Assembly (NCBI GenBank): GCA_029204225.1
Contig: CM055095.1
Coordinates: 70,843,957-70,907,956, forward strand
From: Diphasiastrum complanatum
Taxonomy: Eukaryota > Streptophyta > Lycopodiopsida > Lycopodiales > Lycopodiaceae
Length of the DNA stretch: 64,000 nucleotides
Reading direction: 5' to 3'
Shown here: piece by piece, positions 32,600-43,877 of the stretch
Layout of the letters: the number at the start of each line of letters is the position of its first letter
Position numbering within the stretch: the first letter of the stretch is position 1
Translations under genes and position numbers: made by a program
The notes under the pieces: model-generated
The model's input: only the letters and a program-made list of their open reading frames with translations
What the model was told of the DNA's origin: nothing
Databases searched by the model: none

Positions 32600-33740
32600 G
32601 TAGCAGTTGAAGACCTCCAAGTACATTAAATGGATGCACAAACTGCATTTTTGAATGATTTCATCCATGAAGATATCTAAATGAATCAATTTGAATGTTC
32701 CATTGTTGAAGGTCTAGAAGATCGAGTTTGTAAGATTCATAAAGCTCTTTATGGGCTCAAGCAAGCACCTAAAGTCTGGTTCAAATGAATCAATGACTAT
32801 CTTTTGTAGATCGATTTTGATTCGAATGTTGCTGACTCGAATATCTATATCAAACATGATGGTCCAAACTACATTATTATTGCACTTTATTTAGATGATT
32901 GTCTATTTTAAAATAATTCTAACTCTTTGTTAGAAATTACTAAGTTGATCTTTCTAAATAATTCAACATGACAAATCTAGGAGTAGCTCATTATTTACTT
33001 AGAATTTAGATCTTACATGATCGAACCAAGAAGACATCCTTTCTAAGCTAACAAAGGTATCTACAAAACATTCTAGAAATATTAGGAATGCTCGAATCAA
33101 AGCCAATTGATCCGCCAATGGATCCAGGACCAAAACTTAGTAAAAAGATGTGTCCTTCGACAAATGTTGAGATTTTTGACATGAAAAACTATCCATACCA
33201 CTCACTTATCGGCTCATTGATGTATGCAATGGTGCACCAAACCCAATCTAGCATATACAGTCAACACACTTTTTCAATTCATGTTGAATCCATGAATCCA
33301 ACATTGGAAAGCACTCAAAAGAGTGATGAAATACATTCAAGCGACAAAGAACCAAGTTCTTTATTATTCTAGTTTTTCCTCAGCTTTATATTTATTTGGC
33401 TATTCTATTGAAACCGAATGTGTAGCAGCAACACAAACAACTAAAGAAGCCATCTGGCTAAGGCTTCTTCTACAAGATCTGAACTTTAGAAAAATCAACC
33501 CAACTACCATTTATTCTGACAATAGCAACTACATACAACTTACTCTCAATCCTAGATTTTATTTTAGGACTAAATACACAAAAATTAAATTTCATTTTGT
33601 TTGAGAGAAAGTACATTTAAAGCATGTAGAACTGATTTATTATTCGACAAATTGCATGGTAGTTGATATCTTTACCAAGGCTTTGCCCAAGGATAATCAT
33701 TTTATATTTAATAAAATGCTAAATTTGAAAATTATTTAAA
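32600..33740 (+). pseudogene. Decayed Copia RT-RNase H, second lineage
   Basis: In broken frames: MDAQTAFLND (motif around the first catalytic Asp), VCKIHKALYGLKQAPK.W, an ALYLDDCLF box in place of YVDD, then YHSLIGSLMYAMV and the RNase H remnants QTTKEAIWLRLLLQDL, YSDNSNYIQLTLNPRF and FTKALPKDNHF. Stops and frameshifts are frequent. It stands directly behind the 3' LTR of the previous element, so it is an older neighbour. Confidence 0.85.
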
Positions 33741-34554
33741 TGTTTGAAGTCGAATTAGTATTGAAATTTTAATTTCACTTCCAATTGTCACTATATCTGG
33801 TAACAACTATCTCTTTCAAGTGTCCACGATAGAGTCCTAGACCTGGTTATTTACTCATGAACTTGCCACAACCTGAAGAAATACACACAAGTTCTTGAGA
33901 GGCTCACAAACTATCAACCGTCACCAAACTATTGGGCACGGTCCAACATCCTTGATAGTTGAATTATCGGAGTCACTACAAACTATCGACGAGATTCTTA
34001 CTTCGATCTATCAGTGACAGTTCGGGACCCAAGGACCACCATAACTACTATCGGGACTTCGCACCCGCCTTACAATACGATCAACCCAAAGGGTAATGTG
34101 TAATAGAGTGACTATAATGTGTACATATACATAGTTAGATGATCATTATAAGAAGATGAAACGATCAGACTATAGATGTACCAATCTATATGATCAAAAG
34201 TATTGCACCAACGATACTCTTGTTCTTGTAGCCTAGCACTATCGGTCAATTCTAAATTGATTTTTTAGGCTTGTACACTAATAAGTAGATTTATTTACAA
34301 CAATCCTATGTAAATTTGTGCATGTTTAATATACTTCGTGTTCTTCAAATTGGTATATAATGTGTAAATGGTTATTGTTTTTACTTTCTAATTGTGGATT
34401 GAATGCTCGTTATCTCTTTGTGTCTAATCAACTAAGTCGAAAGAGCATAATCACAACTATCCTTAACGCCTTCAATCTATATCTATGGTTTTCTTAGACA
34501 CCTACTGACTCCAGTCATATTGACTGTTTCTAGTCCTATACGCCTTACAGTACA
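33741..34554. other. Non-coding stretch, nothing recognised
   Basis: Contains ctatcgg-rich words (several 'actatcg' repeats at 33900-34240) but no ORF, LTR end or primer site that I can support. Confidence 0.4.
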
Positions 34555-35840
34555 AGAAAGTATGTTTACCTTGGTGACAACAACACACATGCTATCGAAG
34601 ATGAAAGAATTGTAAGATTAACCTTCTTGAATGATCAATTCAAATTTTTATCTAAAGTCCTTTATGTACTTAATTTGTCTACGAATCTGCTATTTGTTAG
34701 TAGAATTGCTGATTTAGGACATAAAGTAAAATTTGAATCTAATCAGTGTAGAGTTGTCGACAGGACAAACAAGATTCTTGTACTCGAAAAGAGACATGGA
34801 CACTTGTACAGACTAAGTCACTGTTATTTTGGTACAAATCAAGCTGTGAATACTTCTGTTCACATCAATGAAGGACTTTGGCATTATAGACTGGCCATTT
34901 GAACTATACATATGTTTTGAGCATGTCTGAACTTGATATTGACTATCCAGATAGGAAAGTCGAACTCCTTGTATGCCAAGATTGCATTATTGGAAAGCAA
35001 GCTAATAATCCATTTAGATTAAGTCAATAGCATGTAGCTAAAAATATCTGTTAGACATTGTGTATACAGACATATGTGGCCCAATGCAAACTTTGTCATT
35101 AAAAAGTGCTAGATTTTTCATTACCTTTGTTGATGAATATTCTAAAAGAATAGCTATATATTCTATTAAGCATAAATTAGAGGTATTCAACCTCTTCATA
35201 ACATTCGAGGAGCGAGCTAAGACAAAAATTGGTAAACGACTGAAAGCGTTGAGATCCGACAACAAAGGAGAGTATATCGGAATCGAATTCAAGGAGTATG
35301 GCCTCAGCCGAGGCATCATCACTCCTTATTCATCTTAGTCCAATGAGCTTGCTTCCTTATTCATCTCAGTCCAATGAGCTTGCTGCGAGGAAAAACCATG
35401 TCTCAAACTACAAAGAATCAATGCATATGTTATGGAAAAGTAAAAAATGACAAGCTCCACCTACTCAGTGGATATACAGATGCAAGTTGGGTGGGAGATG
35501 CAGATACTCGTAAATCCACATCTGAATTTGCATTCTTTCTCAAAGGTGGTCCTATCTCATGGAATAGTCATAAGCAAGCCTCTTTCTTCTATAAAGTTAG
35601 AGTATACCAATGTTTCTCAAGCTATCAAAGAAGTAGTAAGGCTGATAAATTTTTTATCAAACGTCTAAACACTATGCTTTGACAATTATATTATGTGATA
35701 ATCAAAGTGTCATTATCTTATCAGCCAACCCTAGATTTCATTCTAAGACTAAGCACATTCAAATTAAGTATCCCTATGTCATGAGTAAAATTCTTAACAA
35801 AGAGATAAACTTAGAGTAATATCAAATGCAAAACATGATA
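34555..35840 (+). pseudogene. Copia protease end, integrase and RNase H, internally deleted
   Basis: Starts in the protease-to-integrase linker (KYVYLGDNNTHAIED, VLYVLNLSTNLLFVS, GLWHYRL), then LVCQDCIIGKQ of the zinc domain, VYTDICGPMQT with the first catalytic Asp, FVDEYSKRIAIY and LRSDNKGEYIG with the second. At 35338 it leaps into RNase H (GYTDASWVGDADTRKSTSEFAFFL, CDNQSVIILSANPRF, FTKAL), so the rest of integrase and all of RT are deleted. At the junction a 33-bp stretch containing cagtccaatgagcttgct is present twice in tandem (about 35325-35390). Stops interrupt the pieces. Confidence 0.85.
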
Positions 35841-35864
35841 GGAGATGTATTCACCAAGGCATTG

Positions 35865-38800
35865 AGCATCATTGGTCAAATCTCCCTATGGCTTTGGCCT
35901 CCCCCTTTTTGGCACATCCGAGAGCTTCAGCTCGATGGAAAGCTCTCCCAAAGAGAATTGATCTCCTCCTAGCTCTCATTTGAACAGCTTCATGTGTAAC
36001 TGCTGCAGATCTGTCCCTAGCGAAGCTCTTCCATGCAGTAAGAAGTCCCTTTCACGATTCGGACAGCCCCTCCACTCTACAATTGCGGAGACTTGGGCTT
36101 TACTCCTTTGCTACTTCCGTCTCTTCTCCCAGCACTAAGAGTGCAGCTAGCATCTCTATTGTTAATGGGGAAATGAGGGACGAACTAGACAAAAAAAAAA
36201 GGACGCCATTAACAGTCCTGCTGACAAAGGGAATTCTGAAAACTCTCGGACACTTCAAGCTAGTGAGAAATCAATATTACTGTCACTTGAAACTACATTG
36301 AAGGTTCAGATGACCAAAGCATTACAAAGACGTCAAAGGGCCAACCTACTCAAGAGCTAAATTTTCATCCGACAGCGACAATGACTTAATTTCCATCACA
36401 TCTGAGCAAGCAGCGACTGGTCTTCCCTCCAGAGAATAATAGTTTACATTAGATCGAGAATTTATGAGCACTCAGCTGCCTACACATTCAAGTGAGCTTC
36501 ATGCCTTTCAAGGAGGAAACACAAATGGCATGGTAGAAACGATTAATCCACAAATCTATATAGTTGTCGCGGAAGAAGACTTCCTACAGGAAAATATTCA
36601 GAATTGCAATCAATCTTTACCCCTTCAGAATGGAAGTAGAACTGTCTCAAGCATGCTTAAACCTGCTATGCCTCACCAGGTCGCAGGCACAGGCTTAATT
36701 ACTATATGCAGTACTGATGTTCCCACAGAGCACGACATATGTCTGAAGGCTACCCAAAATGATGGCCAAAAGATCAATTCTCAAGAAACTTGGAAAACAG
36801 CCATAAACTCGTCTGGAAATCCGAGTTTTTTCCTTCTGGTGATACATAGATGGAGTTGAACTCCAGTTTTGTCATCCCGGAAGCAGAACCCTCTATACCT
36901 ACTCAGCATAAACATTTCGAACTTCTTCTGTCCTACACCGAGTGTGGACTGGTACTTGTCTCCATTGCCTCGAAAAATTTGCAGGCTCCTAAGCAACCCT
37001 GCGCTGTCTCTGTCGTCGAAAGAAGGAAGTCTACCTCCGTGCAGATGGTATTACCAGAGTCGTGTCTACAGAAACCTACTTCTACTAAAAAATCCAAAAG
37101 GATGCATAACCCCCGTAACGAATGACACACCTGTACCTACTGGTGAACCGCACAACAAAGGGCACTCCCCATACAAAGCAGGAGCCCTCCTTCAACCAGT
37201 CAGGAAAAGGAGCATTAAAAAACACAGCCCTGAGAATGCAAACGTTTCAAATCCAATTTCAGAGAATGCTGACTCTGATCCTTCAGCTTCATTTATGGAG
37301 GAACCAGAAAAGATGCCACAAGTCCCTGCAAAAGTTTTATTGGGTAAAGTTCAAGCTCACAAAGCCAGAACTTTTAAAGAGATCCTTTTATCTCCTAGCC
37401 CACCAGACAGTGCTACTTCTGATTTGGATCTTAGGGAATCCAATTCCAGCTTTGAGAAAGATAAGCAAAAAACAGTACACGAAGAAAATACAGCTTTCTT
37501 TGATGAACTTTTGTATGAAAAGGAAACAATGATCTTCCTTCTCGATGTTCGCAATTTTGGAGCCCTCCTTCGGAAATAGAACAAAGACGAAGGTAGCATA
37601 ATAGAGGCATTGGCAAGGGCAAAAGGACGAACCTCACATGCGGAGTTTTCATAAGATCAGTTCAAATTCATTCATCTAAGGTCATCTTTCTCTCTCTCAT
37701 TTTACATTTAAAGCACACTCTTACTATTCCCGTTCTCACTTGGAATGTTAGGGGGTTAAACTCTCCCATTCGTCGCACTATGCTATATCAATACCTCCTT
37801 ACTCTCTGTCACTCCAATTTGGTTATTTTTTTAATTTTTTGCAAGAAACTAAACTGAGCGACTTTTTTTTAGATGTCCTTACCAAGTCCTTTGCTCTTAA
37901 CTTCAATTATTCTTGCACCTCTGCTAATGGCACCCGTGGAGGGTTGGTGACTCTTGTTTCCAGGGATTGGAAACTCTCCTCTCATTTTCCCCTTCCAGGT
38001 GGTCGTGCAAATATCTGTATTGTTTCTAAATGCGGATTTGCCTTCAACATTTTTAACATCTATGCTCCTTGTTCCGCCTCTTCCCGCATTGATCTTTGGG
38101 AATGACATCTCTACCTTTAACTCCTTGCCCTCGATTCTGGCTGGTGATTTTAACATGTATCTCCATCCTTATGAAGGTCCTAATTGTATTACTTTTGCAG
38201 AAAGACTAGATTGGAATGGCTTGGTTGACGATTTCAATTTTACCGATGCTATCTCCCTCTACAACTCCCCTCGCCTTCACTCTTGGGACAATGGGCGCCC
38301 CCCTCCCTTTTACACTTTTGCCGAGCTGATAGATTTTACTTATCCAATAATGGTAACTGGACTAGAAATATATCTTGCAATAACATCTCTTCTTTTCCTG
38401 TCTCTAACCATCTTCCTATTGCCCTTCATCTTAATCTTTTCCCCGTCAAGCCCTTCAAGAGACATTTGTATTATGAACAATTTCTTGCTTTGAAATAAAA
38501 CCCTTCACCCCTTGTTGGCTTCGATTATCACGCCTCTTAAGAATCTTGATGACATAATTGAGTGCTCCCGCTCATTTACTTGTAAGCAAAGCATGTTGAT
38601 GAAATCCTCTATGGCTATCCTTGAATCCTCCCTCAAGCAAACCCTTTCTGATCCTTGATAGAGCCCAGTTTATCCCGCTCTTAGAGCTGACGAATTTCTC
38701 GAAACTTCTAATCTTGGACCATTCCAAAGCGGTGATCCTTCGAAAAAAAACTCACCTCAATTGGTTGTGAGAAGTTGACCTTCCGTCTTCCTTCTTCTTC

Positions 38801-39840
38801 AGGAAACTCAAAGCCCAACAAAGAAGAGAAAACTCATAGGGTCTCACTCTTAACGACATCCCTCTCACTAGCCCTCTCCTAAGAGATTAGGGGGCTTTGG
38901 TCTTCATGATCCTGCCATCACCTCTCTTACTTTACTTTTTAGACGTATTCATGCCAACTTCGTTTATCCTCAACCTTGGACTCTTATGATGACGACTATT
39001 CTTCCTCCTCTTCCCTCGATGAACTACAACAACCCTCATTGGAACTTCCTTGAATTCACGCGATCTTCATTTCCCCTCTCTATCTCCCTTCTTCCCTTAT
39101 TCAATTCCATCCTCAGAATTCTCTTCTCTATGCGAGAGCTGACCTTTTGGACAAGGGGGCAACTCAGTCCCCCCTCTAGAATCTTTACGGTTTTCTAAAT
39201 CGATTACCATTGAGAGTAGACTCTGTAGGAACTTGACTCGTAAGGGCCTTGTCACGTGGGACCATATCATGAACTCGATCTTTCTTGCTTGAAAGATGAT
39301 CTTGGGCTCTCATCTCGTGAAACTATTTTTATGTCCTATGCCTTTTCTTATGGCGGCCTTGGTCCTTTGACTACTTCCTCCACTTCTGAGTGCAACAATA
39401 AATGGCTCTTCAAGGCCCTTGACAATTTTGGTAATATTTCCTACTCCTCTGTTTATTCGGCTACATCCAAGGAACCCAATTTTATCTTCTCCTGGTTCAA
39501 CTCGAAATGGAAAGTTTCTGATCCCCCCCCCCCCCCTTCTGGAATTCTGGAATCCGTCGAAACCTTAAAATCAAAACCGACAAATTTAGAATCTTTTCTA
39601 TGAGGATTCTTCAGCTCTCTCTTCTTGTACGTGCCAATTATAGAGGGGATGTATCTCATATCTACTCTAAATGTAAAATATCTAATGAGGATGTGATACA
39701 TTTGTTCTTTCACTGTTATACTCCACTTTGGAAGAGTGTGTCTGATATCTTTATTGCACGTTTCCAAACCAGGTTTAAGAGATTCAATCATGTGGATCTA
39801 CTGATGAATGATATTTCATTTGATGATGGTTGGACATAAA
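35865..39840 (+). mobile_element. LINE (L1-like non-LTR retrotransposon), RT deleted
   Basis: The 5' part (35865-37600) holds a broken ORF1 with Pro/Ser/Lys-rich content and no clear domain. ORF2 begins near 37735 with an endonuclease, and later islands are the C-terminal region: GGFGLHDPAITSLTLLFRRIHANF (about 38890-38960) and a CKISNEDVIHLFFHC cluster near 39670-39715, the Cys-rich zf-RVT-type end. The reverse transcriptase with its FADD box is not found between 38500 and 38880, so it was deleted. Many stops. A 13-C run occurs at 39524. The end lies at about 39840-39930; no long poly(A) is present. Confidence 0.8.
37735..38345 (+). pseudogene. LINE ORF2 endonuclease domain (EEP type)
   Basis: Reads in shifting frames LTWNVRGLNSPIRR (first motif, with the catalytic Asn), QETKLSDFF (the catalytic Glu motif), GTRGGLVTLVSRDWKLSSHF, FNIFNIYAPC, and ILAGDFNMYLHP (the GDFN motif with Asp and Asn), then RLDWNGLVDDFNFTDA. 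The series is diagnostic for the apurinic-endonuclease-like nuclease of plant L1-type LINEs, which nicks target DNA to prime reverse transcription. Frameshifts at about 37850 and 38090 break it. The final HSDH-like motif is not recognised. Confidence 0.88.
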
Positions 39841-39984
39841 TTGTAGAAAACTTGGGAATGGTAATTTTTTCATCTCTCCTCTACTCCTCTTCTCAGAGGC
39901 TGATAAGTTAATGCTCCTTTAATTTTTTTGATGTTATGTATTTTGTATAAAGTCAATAATCTAAGGTCAGTTTTATGAGAGAAA

Positions 39985-40180
39985 AAATAAATATTTATGT
40001 TTACATTTTGTTTGAACATTTAAGTACACTAACCTTGAAAGGTAAAACTAAGAAACTTAAGAAAATTATTAGATATTTTTATATATATTGTTATTACATG
40101 TTTCTCATTTACTTTTTCCCATTTTTAAGCTTCACCACTCTTTCTAGAAAGTGCTAGATGACTCCTCTCCTTCTTCTTCA
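39985..40180 (+). repeat. Second copy of the PDX1 upstream region
   Basis: Collinear with 42448-42715: agtacactaaccttgaa, g(g)taaaacta..aaacctt, atatat(t/c)gttattacatg, ctcatttact, ttcaccactctttctagaa and ctccttcttcttc-like blocks match in order. The copy stops before the PDX1 coding sequence. The hAT-like element lies between the two copies. Confidence 0.72.
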
Positions 40181-40376
40181 GTTTCCCTGCTCATGGTTGT
40201 CAAGTGAACCTCCTCTCCATTCCATATCATCTACCGCTAGAAATATAACTAAGTAATAAGATAGATCATGACAAGCTTCGTCATACACGTGTAAGCTCAA
40301 AGAATAAGAAGCATTCAATACTTGAAAGTAAAAAACAATTGCAACTCAAAACAATATAAAAAAATAGGATTTCCAC

Positions 40377-40384
40377 GTTCAAAC
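40377..40384. repeat. 8-bp target-site duplication, left copy (gttcaaac)
   Basis: Identical to 42055-42062. Eight bases is the hAT superfamily length. Confidence 0.85.
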
Positions 40385-42054
40385 CAGTGTTGGGCGGGTA
40401 TATAGGTGCCCGTATCAACAATGGTATTAACAATGGTATCTTAGAACATACCCGACCGATATATGATTTTTTGATACTATGGTCGATACCCGTGGTTTTA
40501 GCCCATCAATGCACATATCGATACCCGAATAAGGGGCAAAAATTCGAATTTTACATGGTATCAATATAGTATCCATTTTTAGTTGGTTTCCAAAATTTAC
40601 ATATGTGATAAATATTATTCATGGTGTCTCAACTGCATTGGTGGGCACCAACAAAGTATTGGCCTCTAAAATCATTTGCATATTACATTTAAAAAGCTCA
40701 TGCTTTTCATTAAATGCATACCACCCTTTATAAAAAGTCTAATTTTAGAAAAGAAATTATATACTCATACCCATGTTTATACTCGGCTGGTATCACCCCT
40801 ACAATACCCAGGCCAGTTGATACCAGCCACCAATTTACAAACATGATGATACTCATACCCGATTGGTATCAATTTTTTTTGTAAAAAATAGAATACCAGG
40901 ATCCGGCTGGTATTAAAAATATCAATACCCGCCCAACACTGCTATAGGTGCCCGGGTGGTATCAACAATGGTATTAATAATGGTATCGTAGAACATACCC
41001 GATCGGTGTATGATTTTGTGATACTACGGTCGATACCTGACTCGGGCTGGTTTTAGCCCGTCAATGCACATATCAATACTCGGATTAGGGGCAAAAAATT
41101 CAAATTTAACATGGTATCAATATAGTATCCATTTTTAGTTGGTTTCCAAAATTACATATGTGATAAATATTATTCATGGTCTCCCAAAGACATTGGTGGG
41201 CACTAACAAAGTATTGGCTTTTAAAATCATATGCATATTACATTTAAAAAAGTCATGTTTTTCATTAAATGCATACTACCCTTTATAAAAAGTTTTAAGT
41301 TTAGAAAAAAAATTATATACTCATACTGGGGTTTATACTCGGCTGGTATCACCCCTGCAATATCCAGACTACCAGCCACTAATTTACAACATGATGACCG
41401 ACTAGTATCAATTTTTTTGTAAAAAGTATAATACTAGGACCCGACTGGTATTAAAAATATCAATACCCGCCCAACATTGCTATATAGGTTTTCCGGGTGG
41501 TATCAACAATGGTATTAATAATGGTATCTTAGAACATACCCGACCGGTATATGATTTTGTGATACTATGGTCGATACTTGACTCAAACTGGTTTTAGCCC
41601 ATCAATGCACATATCGATACCTAACTCGGATTGGTTTTAGCCCATCAATGTACATATTGCCCGGATAAGGAACAAAAAACTCAAATTTAACATGGTATCA
41701 ATATAGTATCCATTTTTAAATTGGTTTCCAAAATTTACATATGTGATAAATATTATTCATGGTTTCTCAAAGACATTGGTGGACACCAACAAAGTCTTGG
41801 CCTATAAAATCATATGCATATTACATTTAAAAAGGTCATGCTTTCCATTGAATGCATACTACCCTTTATAAAATGTCTAAGTTTAAAAAAAATTATATTC
41901 TCATACTCGGGTTTATACTCGGATGGTATCACCCCTGCAAGACCTAGGCTGTTGATACCAGCTATCAATTCAAAACATAATGATATTCATACCCGACTGA
42001 TATAAATACCAGGACCCGACTGATATTAAAAATATCAATACCCGTCGAGCATTG
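40385..42054. mobile_element. hAT-like non-autonomous element built of three tandem units
   Basis: Starts CAGTGTTGGGCGGGTAT and ends with the imperfect complement (CAATGCTCGACGGGTAT when read from the right), 14 of 17 positions matching, inside an 8-bp target duplication gttcaaac. CAGTG ends and 8-bp duplications are hAT characters. The interior consists of three units of about 545 bp (marker atcaacaatgg at 40414, 40961 and 41502). At each internal junction the 3' terminal repeat of one unit (atacccgcccaac) runs into the subterminal part of the next without a new 5' terminus. No transposase is encoded. Confidence 0.85.
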
Positions 42055-42062
42055 GTTCAAAC

Positions 42063-42447
42063 GCATAAAATGAGAGGATGAGTCGACTTTTAATTCTTCC
42101 TCACTACTCAAAAAGAAAGTTCATCCTTACAATTCCGAGGCAAAGCTAAGAAAGAAGTTCATCCTCGTCACTTCATGACAAAGCTAATAAAAAAAGGTTC
42201 ACTTTGTTGATAATAACTTCCCACCAACAATGAATGTTAGTGGAGTTTTTTCTTTTGAAGATTTAGGACTAGTAGGAAAGCTTAAATAAATTAAACTAAA
42301 ATTTTAAAAATTACATACATGTTTTGAATGTAAAAAGGATTAATAATCTACCTAAAAAAAGTTAATAAATACTAACATAATTACAAATATAAACAGTATT
42401 ATAGATATTATAAAAAGTAGATATTGATTCAATCATTTATACTTAAA
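42063..42447. other. AT-rich intergenic DNA
   Basis: No gene or structural signal recognised; ttcatcct(t/c)-type short repeat at 42120-42160. Confidence 0.45.
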
Positions 42448-42518
42448 ATAAATGTATATTTTATTTGAATCTTTACATTGAAGTACACTAACCTTGAACG
42501 GTGAAACTAAAAACCTTA

Positions 42519-42590
42519 TATTATTATTATTATTATTATTATAATAATAATAATATTATCATTATTACTATTATTACTATTTATATTATC
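42519..42590. repeat. (TTA)n(ATA)n microsatellite
   Basis: Seven or more TTA units pass into AAT/ATA units, forming a self-complementary tract about 350 bp upstream of the PDX1 start. Confidence 0.92.
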
Positions 42591-42599
42591 ATATATATC

Positions 42600-42950
42600 G
42601 TTATTACATGGTTTAATTAAGTCACGATATATATTTTAAATTCTCATTTACTTGTTTCTATTTAAATTTCACCGCTCTCTCTAGAAGGTGCTAGGCTCTT
42701 CTTCTTCTTCTTCCTCTTCGCTTTCGATCACATAAAAAGAAGCAAGAAGAGTACGAATGCTTCTTGTATTTTTTGATCGATCCAAGTTTTTGAGCCAGTT
42801 TTTCCATTAGATCGATCGATCGATCGGGTTTTTCCTTCTCTGCCATTGCATTTGCTGCTGCTGTCTGTATTTTCCTGAAGCTTATTGCTGTGGCTGTGTC
42901 TTTTCTCGTGTGACGTGGCTGCTGAGATTATCGGAGAGGTTAGTGCAAAA
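42600..42950 (+). promoter_or_regulatory. PDX1 core promoter and 5' leader (predicted)
   Basis: A TATA-like stretch (gatatatatttta, about 42626-42638) is followed by a CT-rich stretch with cttcttcttcttc (42700-42715), a common feature of plant transcription start regions, and a leader up to the ATG at 42951. A gatcgatcgatcg run lies at 42810-42827. Part of this region is duplicated at 39985-40180. Confidence 0.4.
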
Positions 42951-43877
42951 ATGGCGGGCAATGGCAATGGCGTCGTAGCGCTCTTTGACGGTGGTGATGT
43001 GATGAAATCCTCGTATGCTGTGAAGGTCGGACTGGCGCAGATGCTTAGAGGTGGTGTTATCATGGACGTTGTGGATGTGGAGCAGGCGCGCATTGCCGAA
43101 GAGGCGGGTGCGGTTGCAGTCATGGCCTTGGAGCGAGTTCCTGCAGACATCAGGGCGCAGGGCGGAGTTGCTCGCATGAGCGATCCAGGTCTGATTAAGG
43201 AAATAAAGAAGGCTGTCACGATACCTGTGATGGCGAAGTCGAGAATCGGCCATTTTGTTGAAGCGCAGATTCTTGAGGCCATAGGTGTGGATTTTGTGGA
43301 CGAGAGTGAAGTGCTGACGCCTGCAGATGATACGCATCATATCAACAAACATAACTTTCGCATTCCGTTTGTGTGTGGATGTCGCAATCTCGGGGAAGCA
43401 TTGCGCCGAATTGCGGAGGGTGCTGCAATGGTTAGAACCAAAGGGGAAGCCGGGACCGGAAATATTGTGGAAGCCGTGAGACATGTTCGATCTGTGCTAG
43501 GCGATGTTAGAAAGCTGCAAACCCTCGAAGATGCTGAGGTTTTCACTTTTGCGAAGGATATTGGTGCTCCTTATGAGTTGGTGAAGTTGACGAAGCAGCT
43601 TGGAAGGTTGCCTGTGGTGAATTTTGCTGCTGGTGGTGTTGCGACCCCTGCGGATGCTGCATTGATGATGCAGTTGGGATGCGATGGGGTTTTTGTGGGA
43701 TCTGGCATTTTCAAGAGTGGAGATCCAGAAAAAAGGGCCAGAGCTATTGTTCAAGCGGTGACTCGATACAATGATTCTCAACTTTTGGCAGAAGTTAGTT
43801 CTGGTCTAGGAGAGGCGATGGTTGGAATCAACCTGTCTGAGAAGAATGTGGAACGATATGCAGATAGGTCTGAATGA
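42951..43877 (+). CDS. PDX1: Pyridoxal 5'-phosphate synthase subunit PDX1
   Basis: A complete intronless frame of 308 residues, close to the usual length of plant PDX1 (about 309). It makes pyridoxal 5'-phosphate (vitamin B6) from ribose 5-phosphate, glyceraldehyde 3-phosphate and ammonia delivered by the glutaminase PDX2; the subunit is a TIM barrel forming a dodecamer in the cytosol. Diagnostic segments: [17 protein letters not shown] with the conserved Asp, [38 protein letters not shown] with the Schiff-base Lys, [25 protein letters not shown] with the second active-site Lys and phosphate loop, [15 protein letters not shown] and [14 protein letters not shown]. The start is [12 protein letters not shown] at 42951, matching family N-termini; the in-frame Met at 42885 would add 22 hydrophobic residues not typical of PDX1. 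No frameshift or missing key residue. It is the only intact host gene here and stands alone among transposons. Confidence 0.97.
   Translation: MAGNGNGVVALFDGGDVMKSSYAVKVGLAQMLRGGVIMDVVDVEQARIAEEAGAVAVMALERVPADIRAQGGVARMSDPGLIKEIKKAVTIPVMAKSRIGHFVEAQILEAIGVDFVDESEVLTPADDTHHINKHNFRIPFVCGCRNLGEALRRIAEGAAMVRTKGEAGTGNIVEAVRHVRSVLGDVRKLQTLEDAEVFTFAKDIGAPYELVKLTKQLGRLPVVNFAAGGVATPADAALMMQLGCDGVFVGSGIFKSGDPEKRARAIVQAVTRYNDSQLLAEVSSGLGEAMVGINLSEKNVERYADRSE

Noticed and set aside
42885-42950. Upstream in-frame Met as PDX1 start
   Set aside because: It would add 22 hydrophobic residues (MLWLCLFSC...) absent from the family; MAGNGNG at 42951 matches plant PDX1 N-termini.
42728-43484. Long minus-strand frames over PDX1
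   Set aside because: Shadows of the conserved PDX1 coding sequence; no own motif.
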